The notes: a model not told the origin generated them from the letters alone. A DNA stretch of 64,000 nucleotides from Sterolibacterium sp. (GCA_023258955.1 JAHFRE010000004.1:1-64000); one strand, 5' to 3'; shown: positions 25,710 through 34,386, counted from the first letter of the stretch. A program made the numbers and translations.

Positions 25710-25939
25710 TGCCCACCCTCCGCTACGGGCGGCCGCTGGTACTTCGCCGACCAGGCCTTGAGCTCGGAGAGGCGAAACCGAACGAGCCCGCCCAAGAGGT
25801 AGTGCGGGATCTGCCGGGCCGCGCGCATCTTGCGATCGGCGAACCAGTAGTAGGGTAGGCTGAAGGCACAGGACGCCTGCCTCGCGGTGATCATCGGTTC
25901 GTCGCTCGCGGCACCAGCGACCTTGGCTTCTGTGTTCAT
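25706..25939 (-). CDS. Small helix-turn-helix protein, 77 aa
   Basis: ATG at 25939 and stop at 25706 overlap both neighbours by ATGA, so it is coupled in the early operon. The core, Y-Y-W-F-A-D-R-K-M-R followed by P-H-Y-x-x-G-G-L-V-R-F-R-L-S-E-L-x-A-W, is the winged-helix pattern of MerR/excisionase-like DNA-binding proteins. It might be an excisionase or a replication regulator. Confidence 0.75.
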   Translation of the reverse strand: MNTEAKVAGAASDEPMITARQASCAFSLPYYWFADRKMRAARQIPHYLLGGLVRFRLSELKAWSAKYQRPPVAEGGQ

Positions 25940-26673
25940 CGTTCGATCCTCCAACAACGGTCCTGCCAGGCGCACATCCGGCATTCGAAATGGGTCTGCT
26001 CGGCAAAGGAGCGCGGCAGTAATTCACCGGCGTCCGTGGCAGTGATGACCTTGGCCGCCCTGTCCGACATGCGCTGGGCAAGGCCTGCATCAAAGGGCAC
26101 GAGTTCGGCGTAGATGTCCATCGTGTCGGCATTCACCGCCGTGAAGAGCGCCGGATGCTCGTGCAATTCGAGATACGCTTGGTACAGCGCGACCTGTGCC
26201 GCATAGACCGGCTTTGACACTGCGAGCCGGTTCTTCTCAAGATCGCGCCAGGACTTGCCGCAGAGGCATTTGTTCTCCCACAGGCAGGGATAGCGAAAGC
26301 CGTCGGGGCCGCCGACAATAACGCCGTCTGCGTGTCCCTGCAGGCGATCGTTCGCCGCCGAGAAACCAAATTGCTCGCCGCGACTATTGCGGGTACGCAG
26401 GTCGAAGCCCGCGTTACGCAGCCACGTCACCATGCTGTCCTCGTTCACATGGCCGCGTTCGAAGATGCGCAAGATTCGCCCTTGAAATTCACGGCCATAG
26501 TCAACCGGTGCCTGTGAATACTCATACTGCAGGGCCCGCTCGCACGAGACCCCGAGGCGAGATGCCCCAAGATAGGTGCGCACCACTTCTTTCGCCCGAG
26601 CGTTCTGCAAACCGGCATCAATGAGTGCCGTCAGCTGGCCCGAGACGGATGAGGCCGAGTTGAAATCCATCAT
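25936..26673 (-). CDS. Cas4-like PD-(D/E)XK exonuclease with Fe-S cysteines
   Basis: 245 residues from the ATG at 26673 (GGGAGG upstream, ATGA overlap with the preceding gene). The nuclease core has Asp116 in G-H-A-D-G and E133-N-K135. Cys44 near the N-terminus and C231-x2-C234-x5-C240 at the end form the four-cysteine set that holds a 4Fe-4S cluster in Cas4/AddB-type nucleases. Together with the Sak4-like ATPase and possible ssDNA-binding protein of the same operon it probably makes a phage recombination system. No cas genes or CRISPR array are nearby. Confidence 0.85.
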   Translation of the reverse strand: MMDFNSASSVSGQLTALIDAGLQNARAKEVVRTYLGASRLGVSCERALQYEYSQAPVDYGREFQGRILRIFERGHVNEDSMVTWLRNAGFDLRTRNSRGEQFGFSAANDRLQGHADGVIVGGPDGFRYPCLWENKCLCGKSWRDLEKNRLAVSKPVYAAQVALYQAYLELHEHPALFTAVNADTMDIYAELVPFDAGLAQRMSDRAAKVITATDAGELLPRSFAEQTHFECRMCAWQDRCWRIER

Positions 26674-27134
26674 GGCGTCGCCTCCCACGGCAGATCGTCC
26701 TCAAGATCAGCAAAGGGATCCATGACCGGCGCCGCGATGCCGCGCACCGGCGGAAACCGGAGGGCCTCGTGGTGCTCACGCATCGCGTCCGTATAGCAGG
26801 TGACGATGGCTTCGATCACCTGCAGCGCCTCGGCTTCCGAGTAAGCCCCGAGGGGCTTCTCGAAACCGATTTCACCGGCGGCCTCGCCGAAGGACTTGAG
26901 ACAGGCCTTCATCGAGGCCACTTCCAGATCAGACGGATCGACCATGACGATCTCCTTCTCGTAGTCCTTCGCCTCGACCCAGTTGCCGTACAGTCGGTGA
27001 AACGCGTCCTGGCACCGCCGACTGCAAAACACCCAGTCGAGCGGATAGCGCTTGGGGTCGGCAATCTTGAAGCGACCATCCGAGTGACCCAGCCCGCGGG
27101 CCTCGCGAGAACACACCCAGCATTTGCCGCTCAT
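26670..27134 (-). CDS. DUF6511-like zinc-binding prophage protein
   Basis: 154 residues. The N-terminal 50 residues carry a C-x2-C ... C-x3-C arrangement (C-W-V-C near residue 5, F-C-S-R-R-C near 36) typical of a small zinc ribbon, then a helical, acidic part. I associate the pattern with DUF6511, found in phage early operons. ATGA overlap on both sides. Confidence 0.65.
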   Translation of the reverse strand: MSGKCWVCSREARGLGHSDGRFKIADPKRYPLDWVFCSRRCQDAFHRLYGNWVEAKDYEKEIVMVDPSDLEVASMKACLKSFGEAAGEIGFEKPLGAYSEAEALQVIEAIVTCYTDAMREHHEALRFPPVRGIAAPVMDPFADLEDDLPWEATP

Positions 27135-27343
27135 GCATGGGCACCTCCCGAGCGTGCGGACCGCCGGCGACGAACCGTGTGCTCAGCGCAATGCGCATCC
27201 AGCGCGACGAAATCGCTCTTGATCGTTGTGGTCTCGATCGTCACACCGACCGGGTGGCTGCACTTGGCAATGCGCAGACCACCAATGTCGGTAGCGGTGG
27301 ACCTATTTAGAAAGCTGCAACTGCCGCAGCGTGGGGTTGCCAT
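27131..27343 (-). CDS. Small Cys-rich prophage protein, 70 aa
   Basis: ATG at 27343 with GGAG upstream; its stop overlaps the next ATG (ATGA). Four cysteines (C-x2-C near the start, two more later) hint at a zinc finger; the C-terminus is Arg-rich. Function unknown. Confidence 0.6.
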   Translation of the reverse strand: MATPRCGSCSFLNRSTATDIGGLRIAKCSHPVGVTIETTTIKSDFVALDAHCAEHTVRRRRSARSGGAHA

Positions 27344-27363
27344 GGGCGTCTCCGCGAAACGGC

Positions 27364-27990
27364 TTACTGTGCCCATGTGGGCTTACCGGCCGGTGCCGAA
27401 CGCTGCTGGCCCGCGTTTGCGGGTGGGGAGGCAGCCGCTGGTGTCGCCGCTGCCGGTCCCCCTGTCGCGCGCGATGCCCCACCCATGAGGGCGGCGTAGT
27501 CCTTGTGGTCCGGTTCAACCGCGAGCTTCACGACATTGCGGTCTTCCCCCTTGGCATCCTTTTCAACATCGACGCGCGCGAGAAACTCGATGCCGTCGAG
27601 CTCGTTAAATCCCTGGATGCGCCGGGCAGCGGCAGCCTGCGGTGAATTGTCCTGGGGGAGGACGTTGCGGGCGCTATTTAGGATTGCCCGAATCATGCTG
27701 CGGCCCATCTGGCCCCAGGTCGGACCCTTGCGCGACTGCAGGCCAATGTTCGACCACATCTTGCGCTTGGCGTGGGGTCCTTCCAGCACGACAAACTCGC
27801 AGGCGAGATAGACGCTGCCGGTGTCAAAGCTCTCGGTCGCGTAGCCGCCAGTCCAGCCTTGGGCGACATCATCGTAGCCGCCGGGCTTGATCGTCATGCG
27901 CAGGCGCAAGAGCGTGCCCTTGGGGATGAGGTCGAAGGCGCCTTGCTGGGCCTCGGCGTCGTTGAAGTCCTGCCAGGTGTTCTGGTTCAT
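27364..27990 (-). CDS. Putative phage ssDNA-binding protein
   Basis: 208 residues from the ATG at 27990 (AAGGAG 6 bases upstream; an in-frame start at 28041 is weaker). The first 150 residues have the beta-rich pattern of OB-fold-like phage recombination/replication proteins, with the segment G-T-L-L-R-L-R-M-T and the Y-L-A-C-E-F-V-V-L stretch. The last 45 residues are Ala/Pro/Gly-rich and end with an aromatic-rich tip, as in SSB-like proteins. It follows the Sak4-like gene. Name by context; not proven. Confidence 0.6.
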   Translation of the reverse strand: MNQNTWQDFNDAEAQQGAFDLIPKGTLLRLRMTIKPGGYDDVAQGWTGGYATESFDTGSVYLACEFVVLEGPHAKRKMWSNIGLQSRKGPTWGQMGRSMIRAILNSARNVLPQDNSPQAAAARRIQGFNELDGIEFLARVDVEKDAKGEDRNVVKLAVEPDHKDYAALMGGASRATGGPAAATPAAASPPANAGQQRSAPAGKPTWAQ

Positions 27991-28013
27991 GTTGTGCTCC
28001 TTGAATGGGGTAA

Positions 28014-28820
28014 TCAGGGCTGCGGCAATTCGCCGAGGCATTTTTGGATGAGCTTGCCCAGGTGCGGCTCCTCAACGGCGTCGAGTCGCCCGCTCCGGTC
28101 CTTGCTTGGGTAGCCATAGGGGTTGTCCGCTCGGGTGACAAAGCCGCGGTAGGGGGTGCCGTCATCGGCTTTGAGGACAGCCAACGTCACGACTTCGTCG
28201 AGGACACCGGGCAACTCCAGTGCGGTCTTACTGCCCTCCAGTTGCAGGTGGTAGAAGCGCCGGTTGTAGTCGTCCGTCTTCTCTTCCAGGATGGCCACGT
28301 AGATGACGTGCTTGTCCCTCACATGCTGGAGGTGGGTGAGCGCGGTGATCATTTCCTGACCGAGCAACCCGTAGGCGCCCCGCGTGTCCGGCTTGCCGTT
28401 TTTCTCCGAGTACGCCTGTGGCTGAGCCTTGCACCATGAAAAACACAGGCGAGACAGCACGGTCAGCGAGTCGACAAAATAGAACGCGTACTTCGCCAGC
28501 TGCGCCGGATCGCCATACTTCTCGCAGACATGCCGATAGTGCGCGTCCGAAAAGGCCTGGTCGGCCGTCGCCGTCGGCAACGGTCCCGCGAGAAACACGA
28601 CCAGATCGCGAAACTCGTTCCAGGTTCTGGGGCGCACCGAGTCGCCGGGCCAATCCTTGACCGACAGGTCGCCAGCCTCAAGGTCAACAAACAAGGTGGA
28701 TTCGGCAGGCAGGGTCTTGAGCTGGGTGGTCTTCCCCACACCGGGGAAACCCACCAGCCCGACCTTGGCACTGTGCCGCTCCTTAAGCCGCTCTTCGGCT
28801 GAAATGATGGGCAGTGTCAT
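28014..28820 (-). CDS. Sak4-like phage ATPase (RecA-fold, AAA_24)
   Basis: 268 residues; the ATG at 28820 shares its A with the upstream stop (TGATG). Walker A G-F-P-G-V-G-K-T-T at about 23-31, Walker B F-V-D-S-L near 113. Short RecA-type proteins of this kind serve as single-strand annealing or recombinase proteins in phages. It sits next to the possible SSB and Cas4-like nuclease genes, a usual partnership. Confidence 0.85.
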   Translation of the reverse strand: MTLPIISAEERLKERHSAKVGLVGFPGVGKTTQLKTLPAESTLFVDLEAGDLSVKDWPGDSVRPRTWNEFRDLVVFLAGPLPTATADQAFSDAHYRHVCEKYGDPAQLAKYAFYFVDSLTVLSRLCFSWCKAQPQAYSEKNGKPDTRGAYGLLGQEMITALTHLQHVRDKHVIYVAILEEKTDDYNRRFYHLQLEGSKTALELPGVLDEVVTLAVLKADDGTPYRGFVTRADNPYGYPSKDRSGRLDAVEEPHLGKLIQKCLGELPQP

Positions 28821-29569
28821 CACGCAGCCTCCTGCAGCAGTTGGCCCACCTCTGGCCGCCAGAGGATCTGGTAGCCAGAATGTCCGTTGCGGGAATACGG
28901 TAGGGCTTCGCCCCAGGCACGGCCGGCCTCCGTCAGTTCCCACTCGTCACGGTCGTTGCGCTGCTGAAGACCCAGTGCCGCCAACCGCAGGTTGACCGCG
29001 CGTGCGCCAAGTCCCACTTGTTCGCCGAGTTTGGTCGGGTTGATCGCCGCCAGCGGATCGTTGCAGGCCGGCAGCGCGCGGCGCATGGTCTCCACGGAAA
29101 GTCCGGTGTTTTCGTGGATGCAGGTGAGCGTCGCCGCCATCGCGATGCCATGCTTGACGCCCGGCACCTTGGTCATCGCCTCACCGATCATCAGAATCGC
29201 GCTAACGCGATCCTGGGTTGGGGCCGGCAGCGCACGGGTGGGACCGGGGACCGCATAGGATCCGGTCTTGCGAATGGATGGCAGAACTTCATGAGTCACC
29301 CATCGTTTGAACCGCTTCGCCTCGGGTTTGCGGCTGCCGAGCACCAGGTTGTAGAGGCCGGACTCATTGACCACGGTCATGTCCTGCGGTCCACCAGGGG
29401 TGTGAATTGAACTCACACCCTTTTCATCGTCGTCTAAACGCTCCAGTGCCTTGCGGTCGAGGCTTAGCGTAGACAACACGTCAGCCGCAACAAACATGGC
29501 TTCACCGTTGCCACCCATGCAGACACGTACGTTGTGGGACTCAAAATTGAAGGCGACGATCTGGTTCAT
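28820..29569 (-). CDS. BRO-family antirepressor
   Basis: 249 residues. N-terminal BRO domain (about 1-110) with the typical F-V-A-A-D-V, L-D-D-D-E-K-G and E-x-G-L-Y-x-L-V-x-x-S-R-K-P-E-A-x-x-F-x-x-W-V-x-x-E-V-L-P motif, then a C-terminal helix-turn-helix/KilA-C-like part. Such proteins inactivate phage repressors or steer gene expression. Located early in the replication operon. Confidence 0.92.
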   Translation of the reverse strand: MNQIVAFNFESHNVRVCMGGNGEAMFVAADVLSTLSLDRKALERLDDDEKGVSSIHTPGGPQDMTVVNESGLYNLVLGSRKPEAKRFKRWVTHEVLPSIRKTGSYAVPGPTRALPAPTQDRVSAILMIGEAMTKVPGVKHGIAMAATLTCIHENTGLSVETMRRALPACNDPLAAINPTKLGEQVGLGARAVNLRLAALGLQQRNDRDEWELTEAGRAWGEALPYSRNGHSGYQILWRPEVGQLLQEAA

Positions 29570-29856
29570 TTCGTCACCTCCGCGGCGATGTCACCGATCC
29601 GGTCGGCGCCGAGATAGCGGCGCTGACGGGCATAGGCAAGTACATCCTCAAGCACCAATGCGCGGTGTGAGAGGCTGGAGCGCTCCGTGTTGACCGACTG
29701 CAGGCAGAATACGATCTCGTCGACTGTGGCCTCGAGCAATGGTTTGACGACAACATTGCCTTCCCGGTCCAGATAACGTATTTCCGCTGGCAGTTGCTCG
29801 CTGGAAAAGCTGACGCATGCGCGGCGGAGTTGCTCGATCAAGTCTGTTACTTTCAT
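29566..29856 (-). CDS. Small prophage protein, 96 aa
   Basis: ATG at 29856 with AGGAGGT 7 bases upstream, overlapping the preceding stop (ATGA). Helical N-terminus, acidic, with a hydrophobic centre; no signal or membrane segment. Unknown. Confidence 0.7.
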   Translation of the reverse strand: MKVTDLIEQLRRACVSFSSEQLPAEIRYLDREGNVVVKPLLEATVDEIVFCLQSVNTERSSLSHRALVLEDVLAYARQRRYLGADRIGDIAAEVTK

Positions 29857-30338
29857 TCCGATACCTCCTGGTTCATGGCCAGGCTGAACGACGCCTTGCC
29901 GGGCTTGGTGGTTCTGGCGGCGGCGAATTGCTCTTTCAGCGCCGGTGGCCAGTTGTTGAAGCGGGACTCGGAGACCGAGAGGTCGACGTCCATGTAGTCC
30001 TGGATGCGCTCGCCGGCGCCGACGATGCGCTCGGCGATTTCCGCCAAACGCTTCTGGTCCCAGGAGACGCGTTTCGGTAACTCGAAGGTCACCTTCAGCG
30101 GACCGTCGGTCAGATGCGATACGCCAAAGTCGCGACCTGACTCGACGAGGGCCGAGCGCCCCAGCGTGCCGTAGCGACTGTCCAAAGCAGCGTTGAGGCG
30201 CTCGCGGGACTGCTTGACCCAAGCAGCCAGATCAGCCAACGCGACGTCGAGTTCCTGCAGGCGCTGGTGGGGCAAGGCGACAATTTGCGCGACGGACAGG
30301 TCGGGCAGGTCGGCAGGGGATATCATGAGATCGTTCAT
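29853..30338 (-). CDS. Prophage protein, 161 aa, unknown
   Basis: ATG at 30338 with AAGGGG upstream. Mostly helical in the first half with a Leu/Ala-rich coiled-coil-like region (about 20-55), then an alpha/beta half. It resembles small Gam-like or replication-accessory phage proteins in composition only; I cannot name a family. Co-transcribed with the BRO gene. Confidence 0.65.
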   Translation of the reverse strand: MNDLMISPADLPDLSVAQIVALPHQRLQELDVALADLAAWVKQSRERLNAALDSRYGTLGRSALVESGRDFGVSHLTDGPLKVTFELPKRVSWDQKRLAEIAERIVGAGERIQDYMDVDLSVSESRFNNWPPALKEQFAAARTTKPGKASFSLAMNQEVSE

Positions 30339-30347
30339 GGCCGCCCC

Positions 30348-30617
30348 TTACGCGTAGGCACGAGCGGAGGTAGAGTGGCGGGATACGCGCCGCTCAAACG
30401 CCTCGATCTCGGCAATGGGATAGATGACACGGGCCCCGAGTTTCAGGAATGGGCAGCCGAGTTGTTCCTGCCGCCAGCGGCGCACGGTGCGCACGCTCAT
30501 GCCCCAGCGGCTGGCCAGCTCGTATTCGTCGAGCGCGAGTTTTTCTGCGACGTCGCGACGACGCGAAGCGCTGCCTCGGTCGCGGCTATCTTGAAGAGAA
30601 TGGGATTGCTTTTGCAT
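30348..30617 (-). CDS. Helix-turn-helix protein, MerR/AlpA-like, first gene of early operon
   Basis: 89 residues. ATG at 30617 with AAGGAG upstream. Winged-helix core: E-L-A-S-R-W-G-M-S-V-R-T-V-R-R-W-R near residue 34, then L-G-A-R-V-I-Y-P-I-A-E-I-E-A-F-E, the excisionase/AlpA pattern. As the first gene of the leftward replication operon it may control this operon or act as excisionase. Its RBS lies in a hairpin loop. Confidence 0.85.
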   Translation of the reverse strand: MQKQSHSLQDSRDRGSASRRRDVAEKLALDEYELASRWGMSVRTVRRWRQEQLGCPFLKLGARVIYPIAEIEAFERRVSRHSTSARAYA

Positions 30618-30619
30618 TT

Positions 30620-30650
30620 GCGGTTGCTCCTTTTAGAAAGATGCAACCGC
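30620..30650 (-). promoter_or_regulatory. Stem-loop masking the ribosome binding site of the early operon
   Basis: Perfect 8-bp inverted repeat GCGGTTGC/GCAACCGC with a 15-base loop that holds AAGGAG; the ATG of the first early gene lies 2 bases below the stem. The RNA hairpin could limit translation of that gene. Confidence 0.55.
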
Positions 30651-30666
30651 GATACTCCGGATCCTT

Positions 30667-30708
30667 TAGCCTACGTTTGACCCATGCAATAGCCTATGGA
30701 TTAGCCTA
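30667..30708. promoter_or_regulatory. Three TAGCCTA repeats (candidate operator) ahead of the early operon
   Basis: TAGCCTA occurs at 30667-30673, 30690-30696 and 30702-30708, in the 95 bases between the end of the 313-aa gene and the first replication gene. Such a cluster is typical of a repressor binding region; the related TTTAGGC motifs in the XRE promoter hint that the same protein might act at both (inference). Confidence 0.5.
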
Positions 30709-30712
30709 TGTG

Positions 30713-31654
30713 CTATTGGCGACGCAGGCGATAATTGCCGCGGGGTAGAAGCCTGTCGATGCACAGCTCGCGTTTCTCCCTGCCACCCATCGCCTTGTCG
30801 AGCGTCGACAAGGAAGAACCCGACTGCGCCATCACGTCTTCCGTCCAACGCAACGGCGCGCCATCACGCGCCTTCCAGAAGATGGAGATGATCTTCTTCT
30901 GGTACCCTTTGAAAGTCACCGGCTGTGCAAGGTGCCGGAGCATGAGACGACCACTCGCCTCATCGAACCACTCGGGACCAAAATCGCCTGCATCCGCCGG
31001 CATGCCGCTCAAAATTCGCCCCAGCGCGTCGAGGTTGAACAACTCCTGGCCGTCGTGAACGTAAAGGAGATCGTCAATCGCTCGCAGTTCGCGCCGTAGC
31101 GGAAGCGTGATTTCCGGCGCGACAGGGGTCAGCACGATGCCACCATCACCCAACAGGGGATCGGCAAGCTTTGCCACAATGACTCCGTCCGGCGCCGCCT
31201 GCAACGCCCGCCCATAGAAGATCGACACCGAGACCTGCGTGGTGCCAATGCGCAAGGCACCGAGGTACCACAGGTGCTCTGACACCAAGCAACGCCGCTG
31301 CGTGGTGGCGGTAGGCCTGATTTTGAGCAAAGCGGTCACGTGATCGAGGACTGCGTCCAGATGTATCCGGTAGATCGCGATCTCATCCAGAGGGCGTGTC
31401 ACGATCCGGCCATGCTGCTGTGGACTACGGTACGTGTAGGTCTTGGCATCGGCGTCAGCCTCCACTTCGACTTCCTCTTCTGAGTCGAGGAAGGGCACCA
31501 TGACATGCGTCAGATGCCCGTCAGGCACCAGCCAATGGTGATGGTCTTGTATGGCGTCGCTGGTGCCGACATCCATGCCAAGGATGGGGTCCAACACCGT
31601 CGGTAGGCGTTCCAGAAGGAACAGGAATCGACGCAACATGATCGTTGGTGCCAT
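30713..31654 (-). CDS. Unknown protein, last gene of the XRE/ImmA operon, 313 aa
   Basis: ATG at 31654 overlaps the previous stop (TGATG). An acidic stretch near residues 60-68 follows a hydrophobic N-terminal segment; the middle is alpha/beta. The last 80 residues look like a winged helix (about 245-310) ending in G-N-Y-R-L. I cannot assign a family. It is always coupled to the 489-aa protein here, so the two probably act together. Stop codon is next to the TAGCCTA cluster. Confidence 0.8.
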   Translation of the reverse strand: MAPTIMLRRFLFLLERLPTVLDPILGMDVGTSDAIQDHHHWLVPDGHLTHVMVPFLDSEEEVEVEADADAKTYTYRSPQQHGRIVTRPLDEIAIYRIHLDAVLDHVTALLKIRPTATTQRRCLVSEHLWYLGALRIGTTQVSVSIFYGRALQAAPDGVIVAKLADPLLGDGGIVLTPVAPEITLPLRRELRAIDDLLYVHDGQELFNLDALGRILSGMPADAGDFGPEWFDEASGRLMLRHLAQPVTFKGYQKKIISIFWKARDGAPLRWTEDVMAQSGSSLSTLDKAMGGREKRELCIDRLLPRGNYRLRRQ

Positions 31655-33123
31655 CAGAACTCCTGGAGAATGCCAAGCCGGACGAGCTGCGCCATCACCA
31701 GCTTGCGGTCGTCCTCGGTCTTGGTCCTGTCGTTCAAGCCATGCGGCACGGTGATCTGCACCACAATGTTGTGTGCCTTGCGGTTTGGCTGCCGGGCAAC
31801 GCGGATGGATAGGGTCACCTGCACCACGTTGAATGGCGTCAGGTCCTTCATCTTGAAGGTGGTGCGAGCGACTGCATAGATATTGCGATCTTCAAACTTG
31901 TCGCGCTGCACGGCCAGGTAATTGGTGATGCGCCGTTCCGTTGTCCTTCCATTGCGACCGCCGTTAGTGAAGCGGCGATTCTCGGCGTCAGCGATCTTGA
32001 GGTGAATGATGTCAATGCGCTCGACTTGGTCAAGCTTGTCTACTGTCAGGCGCTTGAGCATCGCCTCGCTAGCAAAGGCGCTGAGGGAAAATTCGCGGAT
32101 GGGCAAGTTGGTGATGTCGCCGCCTTCGGCTAGCACTGTTTCACGAAACATCTTGGCAAGATCGCGTCGCACTTCGCGGTCGTCGCTGAATACGCTCAGC
32201 GCCCCGGATGTGGGCTCGAAGGAAAAGCGAATCGAGAGGGCTGCCAGGTCATCATGCGCCACGACTTCACCGTCCTCAACCTTACGGTAATGCGCTTCCG
32301 AGCCATTGAAGGTCACTGTGATGGTGTGCAAGAGAACATTGGCCTCGCCGTCCTCGTCTTCGGCATCCCCGTGACGCCTGGCGTGGCTCAAGTCCCGACG
32401 CGTGAAGTGCTCGACAATGACCGCATCGGCTGGCGCCTGCGGATAGAGGGCCAGAACTTGCTGCGTCAGGGTTTGCTTGGCTTTGGCGTCGACAATAGGT
32501 GTCGCGCCCTTCGGCCCCTGGTAGTGGCTGGAGTAGGCTTCGCTCTTCCACTGGCGGTTCATCACTTGCACACGTTCAGCATTGTCGAAACGGGTATTTC
32601 GGTCTCGATCGGCTTCGGAATACTCCTGTTCCAGAAAGAGGTACAGCGCACGGCCGTAAGAATCATCATGGCGCGCGAGGACCGGCGCGTCGTTGGCATC
32701 GTTGGCATCGAGGAGCGAGAGAACGGCCTGCTTGCCGTACTCGTCGTCCAGGAGCACGATGCGCTCTGCGGCGTGCTCGAGCCGGCTGCGCGTATTGGAC
32801 GCGGTGGCGGCCACCAGGTTGAAGAGGGCTTTTCTCGCTGCCGGCGGCAACGCGCCCTTGGCCTTGTCTATCGGGAGGGCAAACTCCGCTGGAAGCGTGA
32901 CGCCCTCGTTATTCAGGAGACGTCTCACCAGCGCAACCGATTTTGCCTTACGCATGAGTTGGACAAAGTTCTCCATGTCGGACAGGATGGCTGGGCCGCC
33001 ATCACCGTCTGACTTGGCCGCGCTGGTGCCCATTGCGGTTGGCTTTGGGGCGGTGACTCCGGGCGCCGTACCACCGACGCTGTCGTCCGCTGCTTCTTGC
33101 TGTTGTTGTTTTGCCGACGCCAT
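31654..33123 (-). CDS. Unknown protein of the XRE/ImmA operon, 489 aa
   Basis: ATG at 33123 with AAGGG upstream. The first 45 residues are low-complexity (Gln/Ala/Gly). The middle is helical; the last 200 residues are beta-strand-rich with many Arg and Lys residues, suggesting nucleic-acid or protein binding. No catalytic motif is visible by eye. Coupled to the 313-aa gene downstream; 113 bases separate it from the ImmA/IrrE gene upstream. Family unknown. Confidence 0.8.
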   Translation of the reverse strand: MASAKQQQQEAADDSVGGTAPGVTAPKPTAMGTSAAKSDGDGGPAILSDMENFVQLMRKAKSVALVRRLLNNEGVTLPAEFALPIDKAKGALPPAARKALFNLVAATASNTRSRLEHAAERIVLLDDEYGKQAVLSLLDANDANDAPVLARHDDSYGRALYLFLEQEYSEADRDRNTRFDNAERVQVMNRQWKSEAYSSHYQGPKGATPIVDAKAKQTLTQQVLALYPQAPADAVIVEHFTRRDLSHARRHGDAEDEDGEANVLLHTITVTFNGSEAHYRKVEDGEVVAHDDLAALSIRFSFEPTSGALSVFSDDREVRRDLAKMFRETVLAEGGDITNLPIREFSLSAFASEAMLKRLTVDKLDQVERIDIIHLKIADAENRRFTNGGRNGRTTERRITNYLAVQRDKFEDRNIYAVARTTFKMKDLTPFNVVQVTLSIRVARQPNRKAHNIVVQITVPHGLNDRTKTEDDRKLVMAQLVRLGILQEF

Positions 33124-33236
33124 GTCGTCCCTTCCATATATCTTGCGCGTTTAGCGAACGCGCAACGCTTCGGGCCTTAAATCGCCGGCTCGTGGCCGGC
33201 GCCAGAATTGCCGGGGCCCGACCCGGCATTCCAAAA

Positions 33237-34070
33237 TCAGTTGGCGGGATCGCCCCCAAGTAACCCGTAACGCTGCATGCGCACGCGAATAAAACGGCCA
33301 TGCACACCGAAACACACGCCAATCGCCTTTTGCAGATACTCCATATCCGCCAATCCGAGTTTGCCTGCTGCCCGCAGCGTCGGCTGGCCAGCGAGTGCCC
33401 CGCTCGCGAGCCCTGCGTATTCAAGATTCACATCGTAGATTGGCGCAAGTTCAGTGATCGCATGCACTAGCCGATCGCGCGGCACAAGCAGCGCGCCCAT
33501 GAATTCATTGGCCCTGAGTTCGGCGAAGCGAAGCGCATTCTGTCGCCCGCGATTCATTGTCACCGATAGGAAATCCTGAGCTGCATCGGATCCGAGATGC
33601 GCGACATCGCGGGTAATACTACGGTAAGCACGTGCGCGCCCTGCGGGCACATCAAAGAGTCCGGGGCCCGCTGCGGCCGCATGGATCCAACCAGGGGCAT
33701 CGAACACCGCATGGCCGAGTTCATGGCCAAACGTGCTCAAGACCAGCTCTTCCGTGATATCGCCACCCACCGGTGAAACAGAAACTGCCGCATGGTCCAC
33801 GCCTGCACCCGCGTCGAACTCGCAGATGCCTAGTACTGGCAACCCATCCTCGTCAGTGACAGGATGTTCAGTGTCTACCCAGAGGTCGTACTTGAGGTTA
33901 TTGACCTGCAGTCGAGTGATACCGCGAAGAACATCCATTGGCATCGCATCGGCGTCGGCATGCAAGAGTTGGCTGCGCGCCTGTTGCGCAACCACTTCAA
34001 CTTCAGAATGTTTGAGAAAGCTCGGCTGTAGGCTGTTCCCAGCCCGATAGCCGAGCGTAAGCTCGGTCAT
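33237..34070 (-). CDS. ImmA/IrrE-family metallo-endopeptidase
   Basis: 277 residues. The zinc site G-H-E-L-G-H lies near residues 114-119 and the third ligand region A-E-L-R-A-N-E-F near 184. ImmA/IrrE proteases cleave XRE-type repressors after a stress or signal, relieving repression. It starts 2 bases after the XRE gene, the classic arrangement of a repressor and its own protease. Confidence 0.9.
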   Translation of the reverse strand: MTELTLGYRAGNSLQPSFLKHSEVEVVAQQARSQLLHADADAMPMDVLRGITRLQVNNLKYDLWVDTEHPVTDEDGLPVLGICEFDAGAGVDHAAVSVSPVGGDITEELVLSTFGHELGHAVFDAPGWIHAAAAGPGLFDVPAGRARAYRSITRDVAHLGSDAAQDFLSVTMNRGRQNALRFAELRANEFMGALLVPRDRLVHAITELAPIYDVNLEYAGLASGALAGQPTLRAAGKLGLADMEYLQKAIGVCFGVHGRFIRVRMQRYGLLGGDPAN

Positions 34071-34072
34071 GG

Positions 34073-34351
34073 TCAGGCCTTGGTTGAGGGTCGCTTGCGA
34101 TAGGCGCGCACGACCGCGCCCACATTCTGCTGCATGTCGGGTGGCAGCCTGCTCGCCTCGACGAACGCTTCATCTGCGTCGAGTCCGAGTAGTTCAGCAG
34201 CCTTTGTAATCAGCGCATCCTTTGGCGCCTTCTCCATCTCGCGTTCGATACGCGACCAATAGGCGGGGGAAATGTCGAGTTGGCGGGCGAAGTCGTTCAG
34301 CGCAATATTGGCTGCCTCTCGCTTCCCCCGAATGTATGCGCCGAAACCCAT
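34073..34351 (-). CDS. XRE-family repressor, first gene of operon
   Basis: 92 residues from the ATG at 34351 (an in-frame TTG lies at 34369). Helix-turn-helix near residues 20-55 with L-N-D-F-A-R-Q-L-D-I-S-P-A-Y-W-S-R-I-E. It probably represses its own promoter and is inactivated by the ImmA/IrrE protease encoded next to it. Could be the prophage immunity repressor, as no other CI-type gene is visible in the window. Confidence 0.88.
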   Translation of the reverse strand: MGFGAYIRGKREAANIALNDFARQLDISPAYWSRIEREMEKAPKDALITKAAELLGLDADEAFVEASRLPPDMQQNVGAVVRAYRKRPSTKA

Positions 34352-34386
34352 AGTGCTGTCGTCGCCCAACTTGATTGATGTCGATC

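Noticed and set aside
25936-26673. CRISPR-Cas adaptation module because of the Cas4-like nuclease
   Set aside because: No cas1/cas2 and no repeat-spacer array are present; phage recombination fits better.
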